Source: Streptomyces sp. P3
Lineage (GTDB): Bacteria > Actinomycetota > Actinomycetes > Streptomycetales > Streptomycetaceae
Direction of reading: 5' to 3'
NCBI GenBank assembly: GCA_016893485.2
Contig: JAFEKX020000001.1
Location: 9,379,501 to 9,443,500 of the forward strand
Length of the DNA stretch: 64,000 bases
In this document: one piece after another, positions 54,584 through 63,076 of the stretch
How the letters are laid out: each line of letters opens with the position of its first letter
Position numbering within the stretch: the first letter of the stretch is position 1
Made by a program: the position numbers and the translations under genes
Notes under the pieces: generated by a model
Told to the model about the DNA's origin: nothing
The model's database searches: none
The model's input: the letters and a program-made list of their open reading frames with translations, nothing else

Positions 54584-56170
54584 CCGAAGCGACCAGGGAA
54601 CTGGAACTCGATCTCGCGGACGCCCCACGAGTCCCGCTGGACCACTTCTGGAGCCGCGTCGTCGGCGCGGGCCGGGCCAACGAGGGACTCCGGGCCCACT
54701 GGCAGAGCCAGCTGACGCAGGCACACCGGCTCGGCGGATTCGACTACGTCCGCTTCCACGGCCTGTTCCACGGAGACATGTTCGTCTACCGCGAGGTCGA
54801 CGGTGAGGTGGCGCCCTCCTTCCACTACGTCGACCTGCTGTTCGACGCGATCCTCGCCGCCGGGATGCGGCCGTTCGTCGAGTTCGGCTTCTCCCCGCCG
54901 GAACTCGCCCGCGAGACCGGGACAGTCTTCTGGTGGGGCGCCAACGGGGCGCCGCCCACGGACAACGTGAAGTGGGCAGCGCTCGTACGCGCCACGGTCG
55001 AGCACTGGGTGGCGCGGTACGGGATCGAGGAGGTGCGCGCGTGGTACTTCGAGGTGTGGAACGAACCGAACCTCGGCCCGTTCTTCCGCGGCACCCGCAG
55101 CGAGTACTTCGAGCTGTACCGGGTGACGGTCCGGGAGGTGAAGGCGGTCGACCCCGCGCTACGGGTCGGCGGCCCGGCGACGAGCAACTTCGTGCCGGAC
55201 GCCCGCTTCGACGGCGAGGTCGAGGACGTCGCACGGCACGAGACCGTGCTGACCGCGCCCGACCTGGACGCTCTCGACTGGCGACCGGTGTGGCTGGAGG
55301 AGTTCCTGCGGTTCTGCGCCGACAACAGGCTCCCGGTCGACTTCGTCTCCTGCCATCCGTATCCGACCGACTGGGCGCTGGACGGGCACGGCAACGGCCG
55401 CAAGCTCACCCGTGGCGTCGAGGCCACGCCGACCGACCTGCGCCGGGTGCGTGAGATCGTCGACGCCGGCCCCTACCCGCGGGCCGAGATCCACCTCACC
55501 GAGTGGAACTCCAGCTCCAGTTCACGCGACTTCACCCACGACTACCCCCAGGCCGCCGCGTTCGTGGTCCGCACGGTGCTCGCGTCGATCGGCCTGGTCG
55601 ACAGCCTTGCCTACTGGACCTTCACGGACGTCTTCGAGGAGGAGGGAGCCGGCCGCGACCCGTTCCACGGCGGATTCGGCATGCTCAACCAGGACGGCAT
55701 ACCCAAGCCGACCATGCACGCCTACCGCATGCTCAACGCGCTGGGCGACCACCTCGTCCACCGCGAAGAGGGCCTCGTGGTCACCCGCCGCGACACCGAC
55801 GTGACGGCTCTGGCCGTCCACTATCCGGAGGAGGTCACCCTGTCGGTCCCCGCGTCGTTCGGCACACGAGAGGTCGCCGACCGCACGCTGGCGGCGGGGC
55901 GGCCGAAAGAGCCTGAGCCTGCGCATCGCCGGACTGGTGGCCGGTGAGCGCTACGCCCTTGAGGTGGTCGACGACCGACACGGCTGGGCGATGACCGAAT
56001 GGACCAGGCGGGACCGCAAGGCCAATCCGTCCATGGTCGACATCGAAGCGATCCGCGCGAGCGCCGGGCAGGGCGCGACCAGCCGGCACACCGTCTCCGA
56101 TGACGGCGTCCTCGAAGTCGCCGCGCAGTTGCGGCCGTGGGCGATCGCGCTGCTGAGCCGGGCCCGTTAG
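54580..56170 (+). CDS. GH39-type glycosidase; frame break near its 3' end
   Basis: A protein of about 530 residues after repair. The TIM-barrel catalytic core has YVRFHGLFHGDMFVYREVDG, PFVEFGFSPPELA, the acid/base motif WYFEVWNEPNLGPFF and the nucleophile motif EIHLTEWNSSSSS. Both glutamates are in the positions expected for GH39 beta-xylosidases and alpha-L-iduronidases. The C-terminal beta-domain (VALAVHYPEEVTLSVPASFG) continues after one G restored near 55885 as SLSLRIAGLVAGERYALEVVDDRHGWAMTEWTRRD. No signal peptide is present, so it acts on imported oligosaccharide. Its substrate is probably a xylo- or uronic-type oligomer. Confidence 0.84.
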
Positions 56171-56242
56171 ACGGTCGATCCCTCCGTGTCCGGACCGGCC
56201 GAGTCGTCGATGCCCGGCTGGCGGCGGCCTCCCCGGTCGGCG

Positions 56243-57104
56243 TCAGCGAGGGCCGTTCATCCTGTACCAGCGCGCCGCCGTTCCCCGTGGACCTGGGCCT
56301 GTTCGGACGGGCTGAGCCGCGCGGTCAGCGACGCGGCGACGGCGACTGTCCGGTCGTAGGAGGCGGCGAGCAGGCAGACCGGCCAGTCGGAGCCGAACAT
56401 CACCCGTTCCGGACCCAGCCGGTCCATAAGGACGTCCGCGTACGCCGCGAGGAAGGGCGTGTGGGGTGCGGGGGAGCGGGTGACCAGTCCGGAGAGCTTG
56501 ACAGCCACGTTGGGGCGACGGCCCAGTCGGCCCATGAGGGCGGCCCAAGGGGCCAGGGCATGCGGCGCGATCTCAGGATTACCCGCGTGATCGAGCACGA
56601 AGGACACCTCGGGCAGGTCCTCCACGACCTTCACCGCCATGGGCAACTGGTCCGGGCGGACCAGCAGTTCGTAGACGAGGCCGAGCGCGCCGATCGCCTT
56701 CAGGCCCCGGCGCACCTCCTCGCGGTGCAGCCACCGGAGATCCGGTTCGTCCTGAACGGCGTGGCGGATGCCCGCCAGAGCCGCGCCCCCGGACCTTCCC
56801 GCAGCCGGTCCAGTGCCTCACCGATCCCTGGATCGGTCACGTCCGTCCACCCGACGACGGCACGCACGTGCTCGTCCCGGGCGGCCAGGGCGAGCAGGTC
56901 GGTGGTCTCCCCGGCGCCGGTCGAGGCCTGCACCACCACGGTGGCGCCGATGCCGGCCCTCCGTAGGTGAGGACGCAGGGCGGCCATGCCGAAGCTGCGG
57001 TTCAGGACCGGAATGTCCCGGGTCCAGGGCAGATCTCGGACAGCCAGGTCCCACACATGGTGATGGGCGTCGATGCGCAATGAAGCGTCCGGCTGCGGGC
57101 CCAT
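56243..57104 (-). CDS. Amidohydrolase, L-fuconolactonase type; frame breaks
   Basis: A protein of about 288 residues. The N-terminus has RIDAHHHVWDL (metal HxH), VVVQASTGAGETTDLLALA and VVGWTDVTDP. The second part shows VSFVLDHAGNPEIAPH, PNVAVKLSGLVTRS and VMFGSDWPVCLLAASY, with the metal Asp. This is the pattern of sugar-lactone hydrolases such as L-fuconolactonase and L-rhamnono-gamma-lactonase. Breaks near 56770 and 56290 are repaired by one base each, giving the usual ending GGTAARWYRMNG. It follows the SDR gene by four bases. It should open the lactone made by the aldo-keto reductase. Confidence 0.8.
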
Positions 57105-57108
57105 CGGT

Positions 57109-57857
57109 TCAGCCCTTCGGGCGCAGCCGCAGGCCGGCCATGCCTCCGTCGACCGCGAGCGCGGTCCCCGTGACGGAACCGGCGGCAGGCGAGGCGAGGT
57201 AGCAGATGGCCTCGGCCACTTCCTCGGGGTGACCAGGCGTCCGTGGGGTTGCCGTGCCGCCAGGGCGGCGTGCTCGCCCTCGGGGTCGTCGGACCCGTTC
57301 AACAGCCGTTCCACCCAGGGGGTGTTCACCGTTCCGGGGTTCACGGCGTTCACGCGAATGCCGTCGGCCAGGAGGTCGGCGGCCATGGCCAGGGTCAGGG
57401 CCAGGACGGCACCCTTGGTGGCCGAGTACAGGGCGCGGTCGGGGAGACCCGCGGTGGCCGCGATGGAGGCGACGTTCACGATGGCCGCGCACGAGGAGGC
57501 ACGCAGACTCGGCAGGACTGACCGTGTCACCCGGACGTGCCCCACGACGTTGATGTTCAGGACGCGATGCCACTCCGAGTCCGGGTTGTCCTCCACTCCT
57601 CCCTGGGCACCGACTCCGGCGTTGTTGACCAGGATGTCCAGCCCGCCGAGTGCCTCCGACGCCGCATGCGCGGCCGCCGTGACGGAGGGCGTGTCGCCTA
57701 TGTCTCCCTGGACGAAGAAGAGTTCGTCGCCGGTCGGTGGCTGCAGATCCAGGACTGCCACCTGCGCGCCCTGGAGCGCCAGTTGGCGTGCGGTGGCCAG
57801 TCCGATGCCGGATGACCCGCCGGTGACCAGCGCTCTTGTTCCAGCGAAGGCACCCAT
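57109..57857 (-). CDS. SDR-family sugar (acid) dehydrogenase; frame break at 3' end
   Basis: A protein of about 249 residues. The classical SDR motifs are all present: LVTGGSSGIGLATA, LDILVNNAGVGA, IVNVASIAA with the catalytic Ser, YSATKGAVLALTLAMA with Tyr and Lys, and VNAVNPGTVNTPW. A missing base near 57215 hides the normal end (EEVAEAICYLASPAAGSVTGTALAVDGGMAGL). In related oxidative deoxysugar pathways an SDR oxidises the 2-keto-3-deoxy acid at C4, which fits the RraA-type cleavage enzyme. The gene lies in an operon with the AKR and lactonase genes. Confidence 0.85.
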
Positions 57858-57980
57858 GTCACAACCGTCCCGACATGCTGCGGGAGTGGCTGACGGGACA
57901 GGTTCTGGGCTGCACGGTAACTCCTGCGCAAGAGGGCGGACTTGAGGGCACGGCGGAAGGGATGAGGACGGAAGCGCGGC

Positions 57981-58925
57981 TCACGGCACAGGTGATGCGG
58001 CGTCGATGAGTCCGGCCTCCCGCAGCTCGTTCCACAGAGCGGACGGGAGCCGCATTTCGGCCAAGGCCACGTTGTCCGCGACCTCGTCGGGATGGGCCGC
58101 GCCGATGAGGACGGTACGCACGGCGGGGTGCGCGGCCGGGAACTGGAGCGCGGCGGCACGCAGCGGTACTCCGTGACGGGTGCAGATCTCCTTCAGCCGA
58201 AGTGCTCTGGCGAGGACCTCGTCGGGTACGGGCCGGTAGTTGTACGGCGCTCCGGGCCGTGGATCGGCCAGCAGGCCGGAGTTGAAGACACCGGCGGCGA
58301 TCACCTCGATGCCCCGTTCGAGACAGAGCGGCAGCAAGGCGGACCGCGCTCCCTGTTCCAGCAGCGTGTAGCGGCCCGCGATGAGCACGCGGTCCAGATC
58401 CGTGCGGCGGATCAGATCCGCCAGGAGCCGATCGCTGTTCATGCCGGCCCCGATGGTGCCGATCACACCCTCGTCGCGCAGACGCTCCAGCGCGGGCATG
58501 GTCTCGGCGACGGCCTGGTCCAAGTGGTCGTCGGGATCGTGCACGTGGACGATGTCGAACCGGTCCGTGCCAAGGCGCCGCATGCTGCCTTCCAGGCTAC
58601 GGAGCACGCCGTCCGCGCTGAACGCCGGCTCAGGCGGACGGTTTTCGGTGACGCTCCATCCCACCTTGGTCGCGAGCTGGTAGGAGTTCCGGTCGAGCGA
58701 CGCGAGCGCGTGCCCGAGGCGCTGCTCGGACAGGCCGTTGCCGTATTTCGGTGCGGTGTCCAGGAGTGTGGAGCCCAGCGCGAGTGCGGTGTGCACGGTG
58801 GCCGCTGCGACCTCGGGGTCGACCGCCGCGTACAGGTCGCCGATGGGCGCACAGCCGAGTCCCAGGGCCGGGAGCGGGAGTCCGCGGCCACGGACCGGGC
58901 CGTCCGCGACGCGTCTGTGCTTCAT
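57981..58925 (-). CDS. Aldo-keto reductase (L-fucose dehydrogenase type)
   Basis: An intact 314-residue AKR with TIM-barrel motifs: LLDTAPKYGNGLSEQRLG with catalytic Asp and Tyr, QLATKVGWSV with Lys, and DIVHVHDPDDHLDQAV with His. SNSGL/VFNSGLLADPRPGAPYNYRP is typical of the galactose/L-fucose dehydrogenase subgroup. The gene heads an operon with the SDR and lactonase genes 123 bp downstream. A perfect TCTATCGATAGA operator lies 29-40 bp upstream, linking it to the GntR regulon. It should oxidise an aldose to its lactone with NAD(P)+, the first oxidative step after the imported oligosaccharide is cut. Confidence 0.87.
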   Translation of the reverse strand: MKHRRVADGPVRGRGLPLPALGLGCAPIGDLYAAVDPEVAAATVHTALALGSTLLDTAPKYGNGLSEQRLGHALASLDRNSYQLATKVGWSVTENRPPEPAFSADGVLRSLEGSMRRLGTDRFDIVHVHDPDDHLDQAVAETMPALERLRDEGVIGTIGAGMNSDRLLADLIRRTDLDRVLIAGRYTLLEQGARSALLPLCLERGIEVIAAGVFNSGLLADPRPGAPYNYRPVPDEVLARALRLKEICTRHGVPLRAAALQFPAAHPAVRTVLIGAAHPDEVADNVALAEMRLPSALWNELREAGLIDAASPVP

Positions 58926-58953
58926 GTCGTCCTCTCAACGCACTCGATAAAGT

Positions 58954-58968
58954 TCTATCGATAGACGA
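58954..58968 (-). promoter_or_regulatory. GntR-regulon operator before the AKR operon
   Basis: The 12-bp perfect palindrome TCTATCGATAGA (58954-58965), extended by CGA, shares the TATCGATAGACG core with the sites at 48709-48721 and 47494-47506. It is the most symmetrical of the four copies. Confidence 0.75.
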
Positions 58969-59044
58969 TGGGAATGCCTCTCCCCTCCCACGTCAAGAGC
59001 CGTATCAAAAATGAGTCGATCACCGACAAGAAGCCGGGCTGTAG

Positions 59045-59070
59045 CGGGGGAGTGGGGCGGGGGAGTGGGG
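59045..59070. repeat. 13-bp tandem repeat
   Basis: CGGGGGAGTGGGG is repeated exactly twice in tandem, in the space between the AKR promoter and the ECF sigma gene. Confidence 0.75.
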
Positions 59071-59080
59071 CGGGACGAAT

Positions 59081-59102
59081 GGACGGGGCAGGGCGCCCGT
59101 CC
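59081..59102 (-). terminator. Hairpin after the ECF sigma gene
   Basis: GGACGGG (59081-59087) and CCCGTCC (59096-59102) form a 7-bp stem just after the sigma gene stop at 59113. Confidence 0.5.
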
Positions 59103-59112
59103 TGTGTTCGTC

Positions 59113-59979
59113 TCAGCTCTCCTGCCTGCCCGCCCGGTTCCAGCGGCGAAGTTTGTCCGGGTTGAGGACCGCCCAGATCTGTACGACGTGGTTGCCCGCG
59201 ACGTCCAGACTGATGACGGCTGCGACCTCGTCGCCGTAGCGCACCACGATTCCGGTGCGGGAGTTGACGGACTGGCAGTGAAGTGTGGTGTGGGGGTGGC
59301 CGGCCAGGAGGGTGAGCAGGCTGCGGGTGACACGTGGTGCGCCGTGGACCGGCCGGGTCAGCGTCCTGACCTTGCCGCCTCCGTCGAAGAACACCGTGGC
59401 GTCCGGTGCCAGAAGCGCCGTCAGGAGTGCGGGATTCTCCGCAGCACAGGCCCGGTGGACGGCCCGGACCACACGGTCGTGCTGCTGTCGCGTGGTGGGA
59501 CGTGTCCATATGGTCCTCAGGCTGTGACGGGCTCTGGCGGCGAGTTCGCCGCATTCCCGTTCCGTCTGGCCGACGATGTCGGCGACCGTCCCCGGAGCCA
59601 TCCTGAACACGTCGTTGAGGACGAACGCGGCCCGCTCGGCTGGGGACAGGGAGTCGAGTGCCTGGAGAAGGGCCTGGCTCACCTCCCCTTCCAGGCCCCG
59701 GGGCGGGGCCGTGCCGTCCGGGCCGGGACGCGCGCGCCCGGCCGGCGTCAGGCGGTCCAGGCAGATGCCGCCGACGGTCCTCACCAGCCAGGAGCGGGGG
59801 TCGGCGAGCCGGGCCCTGTGGTCGTGCGACAAGCCGTACCAATACCGGTAGGCCTCCGTCACGACGTCGTCGGCGTCCTGGCGCCGGCCCAGCATCCAAT
59901 AGGCGACGTCGAGCAGGTGGCGCCGTTCGTCGAGCAACTCGGCGATCGGCATCCCGTCGCCGTCCGGCTCCTGGTCCAT
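59113..59979 (-). CDS. ECF41-type sigma factor with SnoaL-like C-terminal domain
   Basis: An intact 288-residue protein. Sigma region 2 is MPIAELLDERRHLLDVAYWMLGRRQDADDVVTEAYRYWYGL, and region 4 is LDSLSPAERAAFVLNDVFRMAPGTVADIVGQTERECGELAARARHSLR. The remaining 110 residues are a SnoaL-like domain (LLTALLAPDATVFFDGGGKVRTL, GNHVVQIWAVLNPDKLRRW). The NPDKL motif near the C-terminus is typical of the ECF41/SigJ group, where this domain controls activity in place of an anti-sigma factor. ECF41 genes usually sit beside a carboxymuconolactone-decarboxylase- or epimerase-type partner gene. None is adjacent here. Confidence 0.87.
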   Translation of the reverse strand: MDQEPDGDGMPIAELLDERRHLLDVAYWMLGRRQDADDVVTEAYRYWYGLSHDHRARLADPRSWLVRTVGGICLDRLTPAGRARPGPDGTAPPRGLEGEVSQALLQALDSLSPAERAAFVLNDVFRMAPGTVADIVGQTERECGELAARARHSLRTIWTRPTTRQQHDRVVRAVHRACAAENPALLTALLAPDATVFFDGGGKVRTLTRPVHGAPRVTRSLLTLLAGHPHTTLHCQSVNSRTGIVVRYGDEVAAVISLDVAGNHVVQIWAVLNPDKLRRWNRAGRQES

Positions 59980-60427
59980 AGGGCATCACCCCTTCCCGCA
60001 GCACCCGACACGGTGGTGCCACCTCCGCTCACGCCAGTGACCGCCGTGGCCCCCGAAGGAGGGAGGCCCTCCTTCGGTCGGCGGTTCGTCAGCAACTCAC
60101 TGCTGACCGGACAGTGGCGGATCATGTGACACGGTCGCGCACCTCCGGCGCATCGATTCGGTCAGCGGGACGCCCCTGACGTCGTTGTCGCCACACGTTC
60201 CCGTCGGCCGGACGTCGTCGTGCTCGCGACACCGGTTCTCGGGGCGCGCGTCACCGTATGCGCAGCACTCGTTGCCCACCGGGTACCGCTGCGAGCGGCG
60301 GCAGTCGACGCCGGGCCACTCTGTTTCGTCCACGATCAGGCGCTACGGATGCGACGGCCCTCGACCCGCACGTCAGCCCGTCGGAAGACGCAGGCCGCCG
60401 CTCCGCTCCACCGGCCGACGCGAAGGA
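59980..60427. other. Intergenic region with strong hairpin
   Basis: About 450 bp. CCGAAGGAGGG (60053-60063) and CCCTCCTTCGG (60067-60077) form a perfect 11-bp stem with a three-base loop, terminator-like. A short Cys-rich frame on the minus strand (60097-60333) has no recognisable family. No other gene was seen. Confidence 0.5.
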
Positions 60428-61162
60428 CTAGCGGCCCGTGCCCTCCGCCCAGTGCGCTTCCAGGGCGGCGGCCACCTCCGCGGGCCGCTCCAGCACGGTC
60501 CAGTGGTTGCAGTCGAGGGTGACGACGCGGGTGGCGTGCAGCGCTTCGCCGAGTTCGTGGCCGAACTCGATCGGGCAGGCCGGATCGCGCGCACCCCAGA
60601 ACACCAGAGAAGGTGCGGTCACATTCGCGAGGGCCGGTTCCCATTCCGCCCCCATGGTCACGGCCGACCGGTACAGCCGCAGGACGCTGTCCTTCATCGT
60701 GTCGTCGACGTGGCGGACCATTTCCTCGACCGGCTCGACGGGCGCGTCGAAGCCGTCGACCAGGTCCTTCGCGAAGGACGTGGGGTCCAGTGCGGCCATG
60801 AACCGTTCCCCTTCGACCGGGTCCTGCCAGAGCTTCGCCAGCGGGTGCCAGACGTAGCGGGAGCTGATCGGTCCGTTGCCACCGGCCCAGGTGCGTACCA
60901 GGTCGGGGCGGACGGAGGCGACGCGGGCGGTGAGGATGCAGCCCCAGTCGTGACCGACCAGGTCCACCGGTTCGCCGACACGCTCAAGGCGTTCGACGAG
61001 CCAGTCGACGTACTCCTGCTTGTCGGCGTCGAAGCCCTCGGGCCGGGGAGCGCCGAATCCGGGCAGGTCCCAGGCCTCGATGTCCGAGCGGGTCAGATGA
61101 TGGCGCACGCCGTTCCACACGCGATGGGTGTCGGGAACGCCGTGTATCAGGATGGCAGGCAT
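60428..61162 (-). CDS. Alpha/beta-hydrolase, epoxide-hydrolase/haloalkane-dehalogenase type
   Basis: An intact 244-residue protein with a cap domain. The oxyanion strand is AILIHGVPDTHRVWNGVRHHL and AWDLPGFGAPRPEGF follows. The nucleophile elbow is VDLVGHDWGCILTARVA, with Asp rather than Ser as in epoxide hydrolases and dehalogenases. SLVFWGARDPACPIEFGHEL holds an acid, and the catalytic His is in DCNHWTVLERP. ATG 61162 is family-consistent. Substrate and partner genes are unknown, and the neighbours are unrelated. Confidence 0.85.
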   Translation of the reverse strand: MPAILIHGVPDTHRVWNGVRHHLTRSDIEAWDLPGFGAPRPEGFDADKQEYVDWLVERLERVGEPVDLVGHDWGCILTARVASVRPDLVRTWAGGNGPISSRYVWHPLAKLWQDPVEGERFMAALDPTSFAKDLVDGFDAPVEPVEEMVRHVDDTMKDSVLRLYRSAVTMGAEWEPALANVTAPSLVFWGARDPACPIEFGHELGEALHATRVVTLDCNHWTVLERPAEVAAALEAHWAEGTGR

Positions 61163-61413
61163 GGTCGGTAATCCCTCTCGGTAGGGCCGCGGCCGGAATC
61201 CGGGAAGACGACGCGGCCGACAGTGCGCCGGGACGACGAGCATCAGGTGCCGAGCCGGCTATGAACAACATAGTGGCACACCGTGTTATGCGTGATCGCG
61301 GTGCAGCACCGCGTGCGTCAGCGGGAGGCGGACATCCGGCGCTTCGGGTTCGGCCCGGGCATCCCGTGCCCGCCGATGCGTCACACATGAGGCGCCGGAT
61401 CTGTCAGCTGGGC
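61163..61413. promoter_or_regulatory. Intergenic region with CGCGGTGC inverted repeat
   Basis: The perfect palindrome CGCGGTGC-A-GCACCGCG (61297-61313) lies between the divergent hydrolase and methyltransferase genes and may be an operator. No gene was seen. Confidence 0.45.
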
Positions 61414-62177
61414 ATGCACTCCCTTTCGTCCCGTTCGCCCGCGCGCCCGACGGGCATCTCCTCCCGAGACGCGTACGCGGTCAGTGCCGAGTTCTACGAC
61501 GTCCTGCAGGGTGAGGCCGATGCGGCGCACGTCCGGGAGCTGTACGGAACGGCGGTCGGAAGGGCGCGTCTTGGTGTGCTGGACATCGGGGCGGGCACGG
61601 GCCGTGTCACGCTGCTGGGCCTCGCCGAGTCCGAGGTGGGGTGCACGCCGTCGAGCCCGCGCGTGCCATGCGCTCCGCGCTGATGACCCGTCTCGCCTCC
61701 CTGCCAGCCGACGTGCGCGGGCGGGTCACCGTGCACCCCTGCTCTCTCGACGAGGCACGGCTGCGCGGTGTCGCGGACGTCGCCGTCTGTCACAACACCC
61801 TGGCGTGCCTCGATCCCTCCTCGCGACGCCGGCTCTACCTCGCGGTCGCCGAGGCACTCGGCCCAGGCGGCGTGTTCCTGTTGCACCTTCCTCCCGCGCA
61901 CCTTCCGCGGACGCCCACCGTCCGTCCGCTGCCTCCCAGAGGCTCGGCCGGCACGAGTACGGGGGGCGCATGGTGCTGTCGGCCGAGGCGGGCCGTATCC
62001 GTACGCGCTTCGACTACTGGGTGCGCGACGGGACCGGTGTCCTGCGCGAGCACACCGAGACCTTCTGGATGTGGCCGGCTTCCCGGGACGACGTGGCCGA
62101 GGAACTGGCCGAACACGGTTTCGCCCCCGGTGCCCGAAGCGGGCGACCCCGCGGTGCTGACCGTACGACGTGAGTGA
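61414..62177 (+). CDS. Class I SAM-dependent methyltransferase; several frame breaks
   Basis: A protein of about 255 residues after repair. Motif I is LGVLDIGAGTGRVTLLGLA, then HAVEPARAMRSALMTRLASLP, the motif II acid. DVAVCHNTLACLDPSSRRRLYLAVAEALGPGGVFLLHLPP covers motifs IV-VI. The C-terminal part is GRIRTRFDYWVRDGTGVLREHTETFWMWPASRDDVAEELAEHGFAP. Breaks near 61640, 61935 and 62130 shift the frame. The start is uncertain, and 61414 gives the shortest plausible leader. Relatives methylate small metabolites in secondary metabolism, but no pathway is near. Confidence 0.72.
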
Positions 62178-62386
62178 CAGTGGCCGATCACACCCCGATG
62201 CACCGTACGGCGGAGCGTGCCCGCGGTCGCGCGATCGGTGTCACACGGGGCCGTCCTTTCCTGTCTCTCCTCCCGCGGACCTCGTTCGGCCTTCCCCGGC
62301 TGCGGTCCGCCCCATCATCCGCAGAGATACGGCGATGGTTCACAACGACCTCATCGTCGTGGTCAGCAACCGCAAGGACCCCCACA
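62178..62386. other. Spacer before the YceI gene
   Basis: About 210 bp without a recognisable gene. It presumably contains the YceI promoter. Confidence 0.4.
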
Positions 62387-62957
62387 ATGTCGACCGACGC
62401 CTCGTACACAGCTCTGACCGGCGTCTACACCATCGACCCGGCGCACAGCACCATCGGCTTCTCCGTCCGGCACGCCATGATCACGAACGTGCGCGGACGG
62501 TTCGGCGCGTTCGAGGGGCTGGTCAAGCTGGACGGGTACGAGCCGACCCGTTCCGAGGCCTACCTGAGTGTCCAGACCGGCAGTCTCGACACCGGCAACC
62601 GCGACAGGGACACCCACCTCATCGGGCCGGACTTCTTCGACGCCGCCACATATCCACTGATGGCGTTCCGTTCCCTGACCGTCGCAGCCTGCGGCGACGG
62701 TCAGTTCCGTATGACGGGCCTGCTGAGGATCAAGGACGTCGAACTCCCTCTCGACATCGACCTCGTGTTCGGCGGGTCCCGCGCGACGAGCGGGGCGGCA
62801 CCGTGTCGGCTTCTCCGGCACGGCCACCGTGCGCCGCTCCGACTGGGGCCTCGGCTGGAACACGCCCGTCGAGACCGGCGGTGTCCTCGTCAGCGACAGG
62901 GCGAAGCTCACTGTCGATGTCTCCGCCGTCCGCATGTCCCGCGCGGACGCCTCATGA
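62387..62957 (+). CDS. YceI-family lipid-binding protein; frame breaks
   Basis: A protein of about 190 residues after repair near 62780 and 62800. The YceI opening is GVYTIDPAHSTIGFSVRHAMITNVRGRFGAFEGLVKLDGYEPTRSEAYLSVQTGSLDTGNRDRDTHLIGPDFFDAATYPLMAFRS, a textbook match. The C-terminal beta strands continue as VRRSDWGLGWNTPVETGGVLVSDRAKLTVDVSAVR. No signal peptide is seen, as is common for cytoplasmic actinobacterial members. YceI proteins bind isoprenoid-like lipids in a lipocalin-like barrel. Its role in this organism is unknown. Confidence 0.85.
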
Positions 62958-63076
62958 CCGGCGCCCGCCCCACCTCGCCGAACGCTCGGCACGATCCCTG
63001 CCGACGTCGCTTCAGGTGACACAGATCGGCACGCACCCGCGGCCGAACCGTACGCACGAAACCCAGGTGAGATCCC

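Noticed and set aside
60097..60333. A 78-residue Cys-rich minus-strand gene
   Set aside because: Cysteines are not in a metal-binding order, no ribosome site is clear and the region contains no similar known protein.
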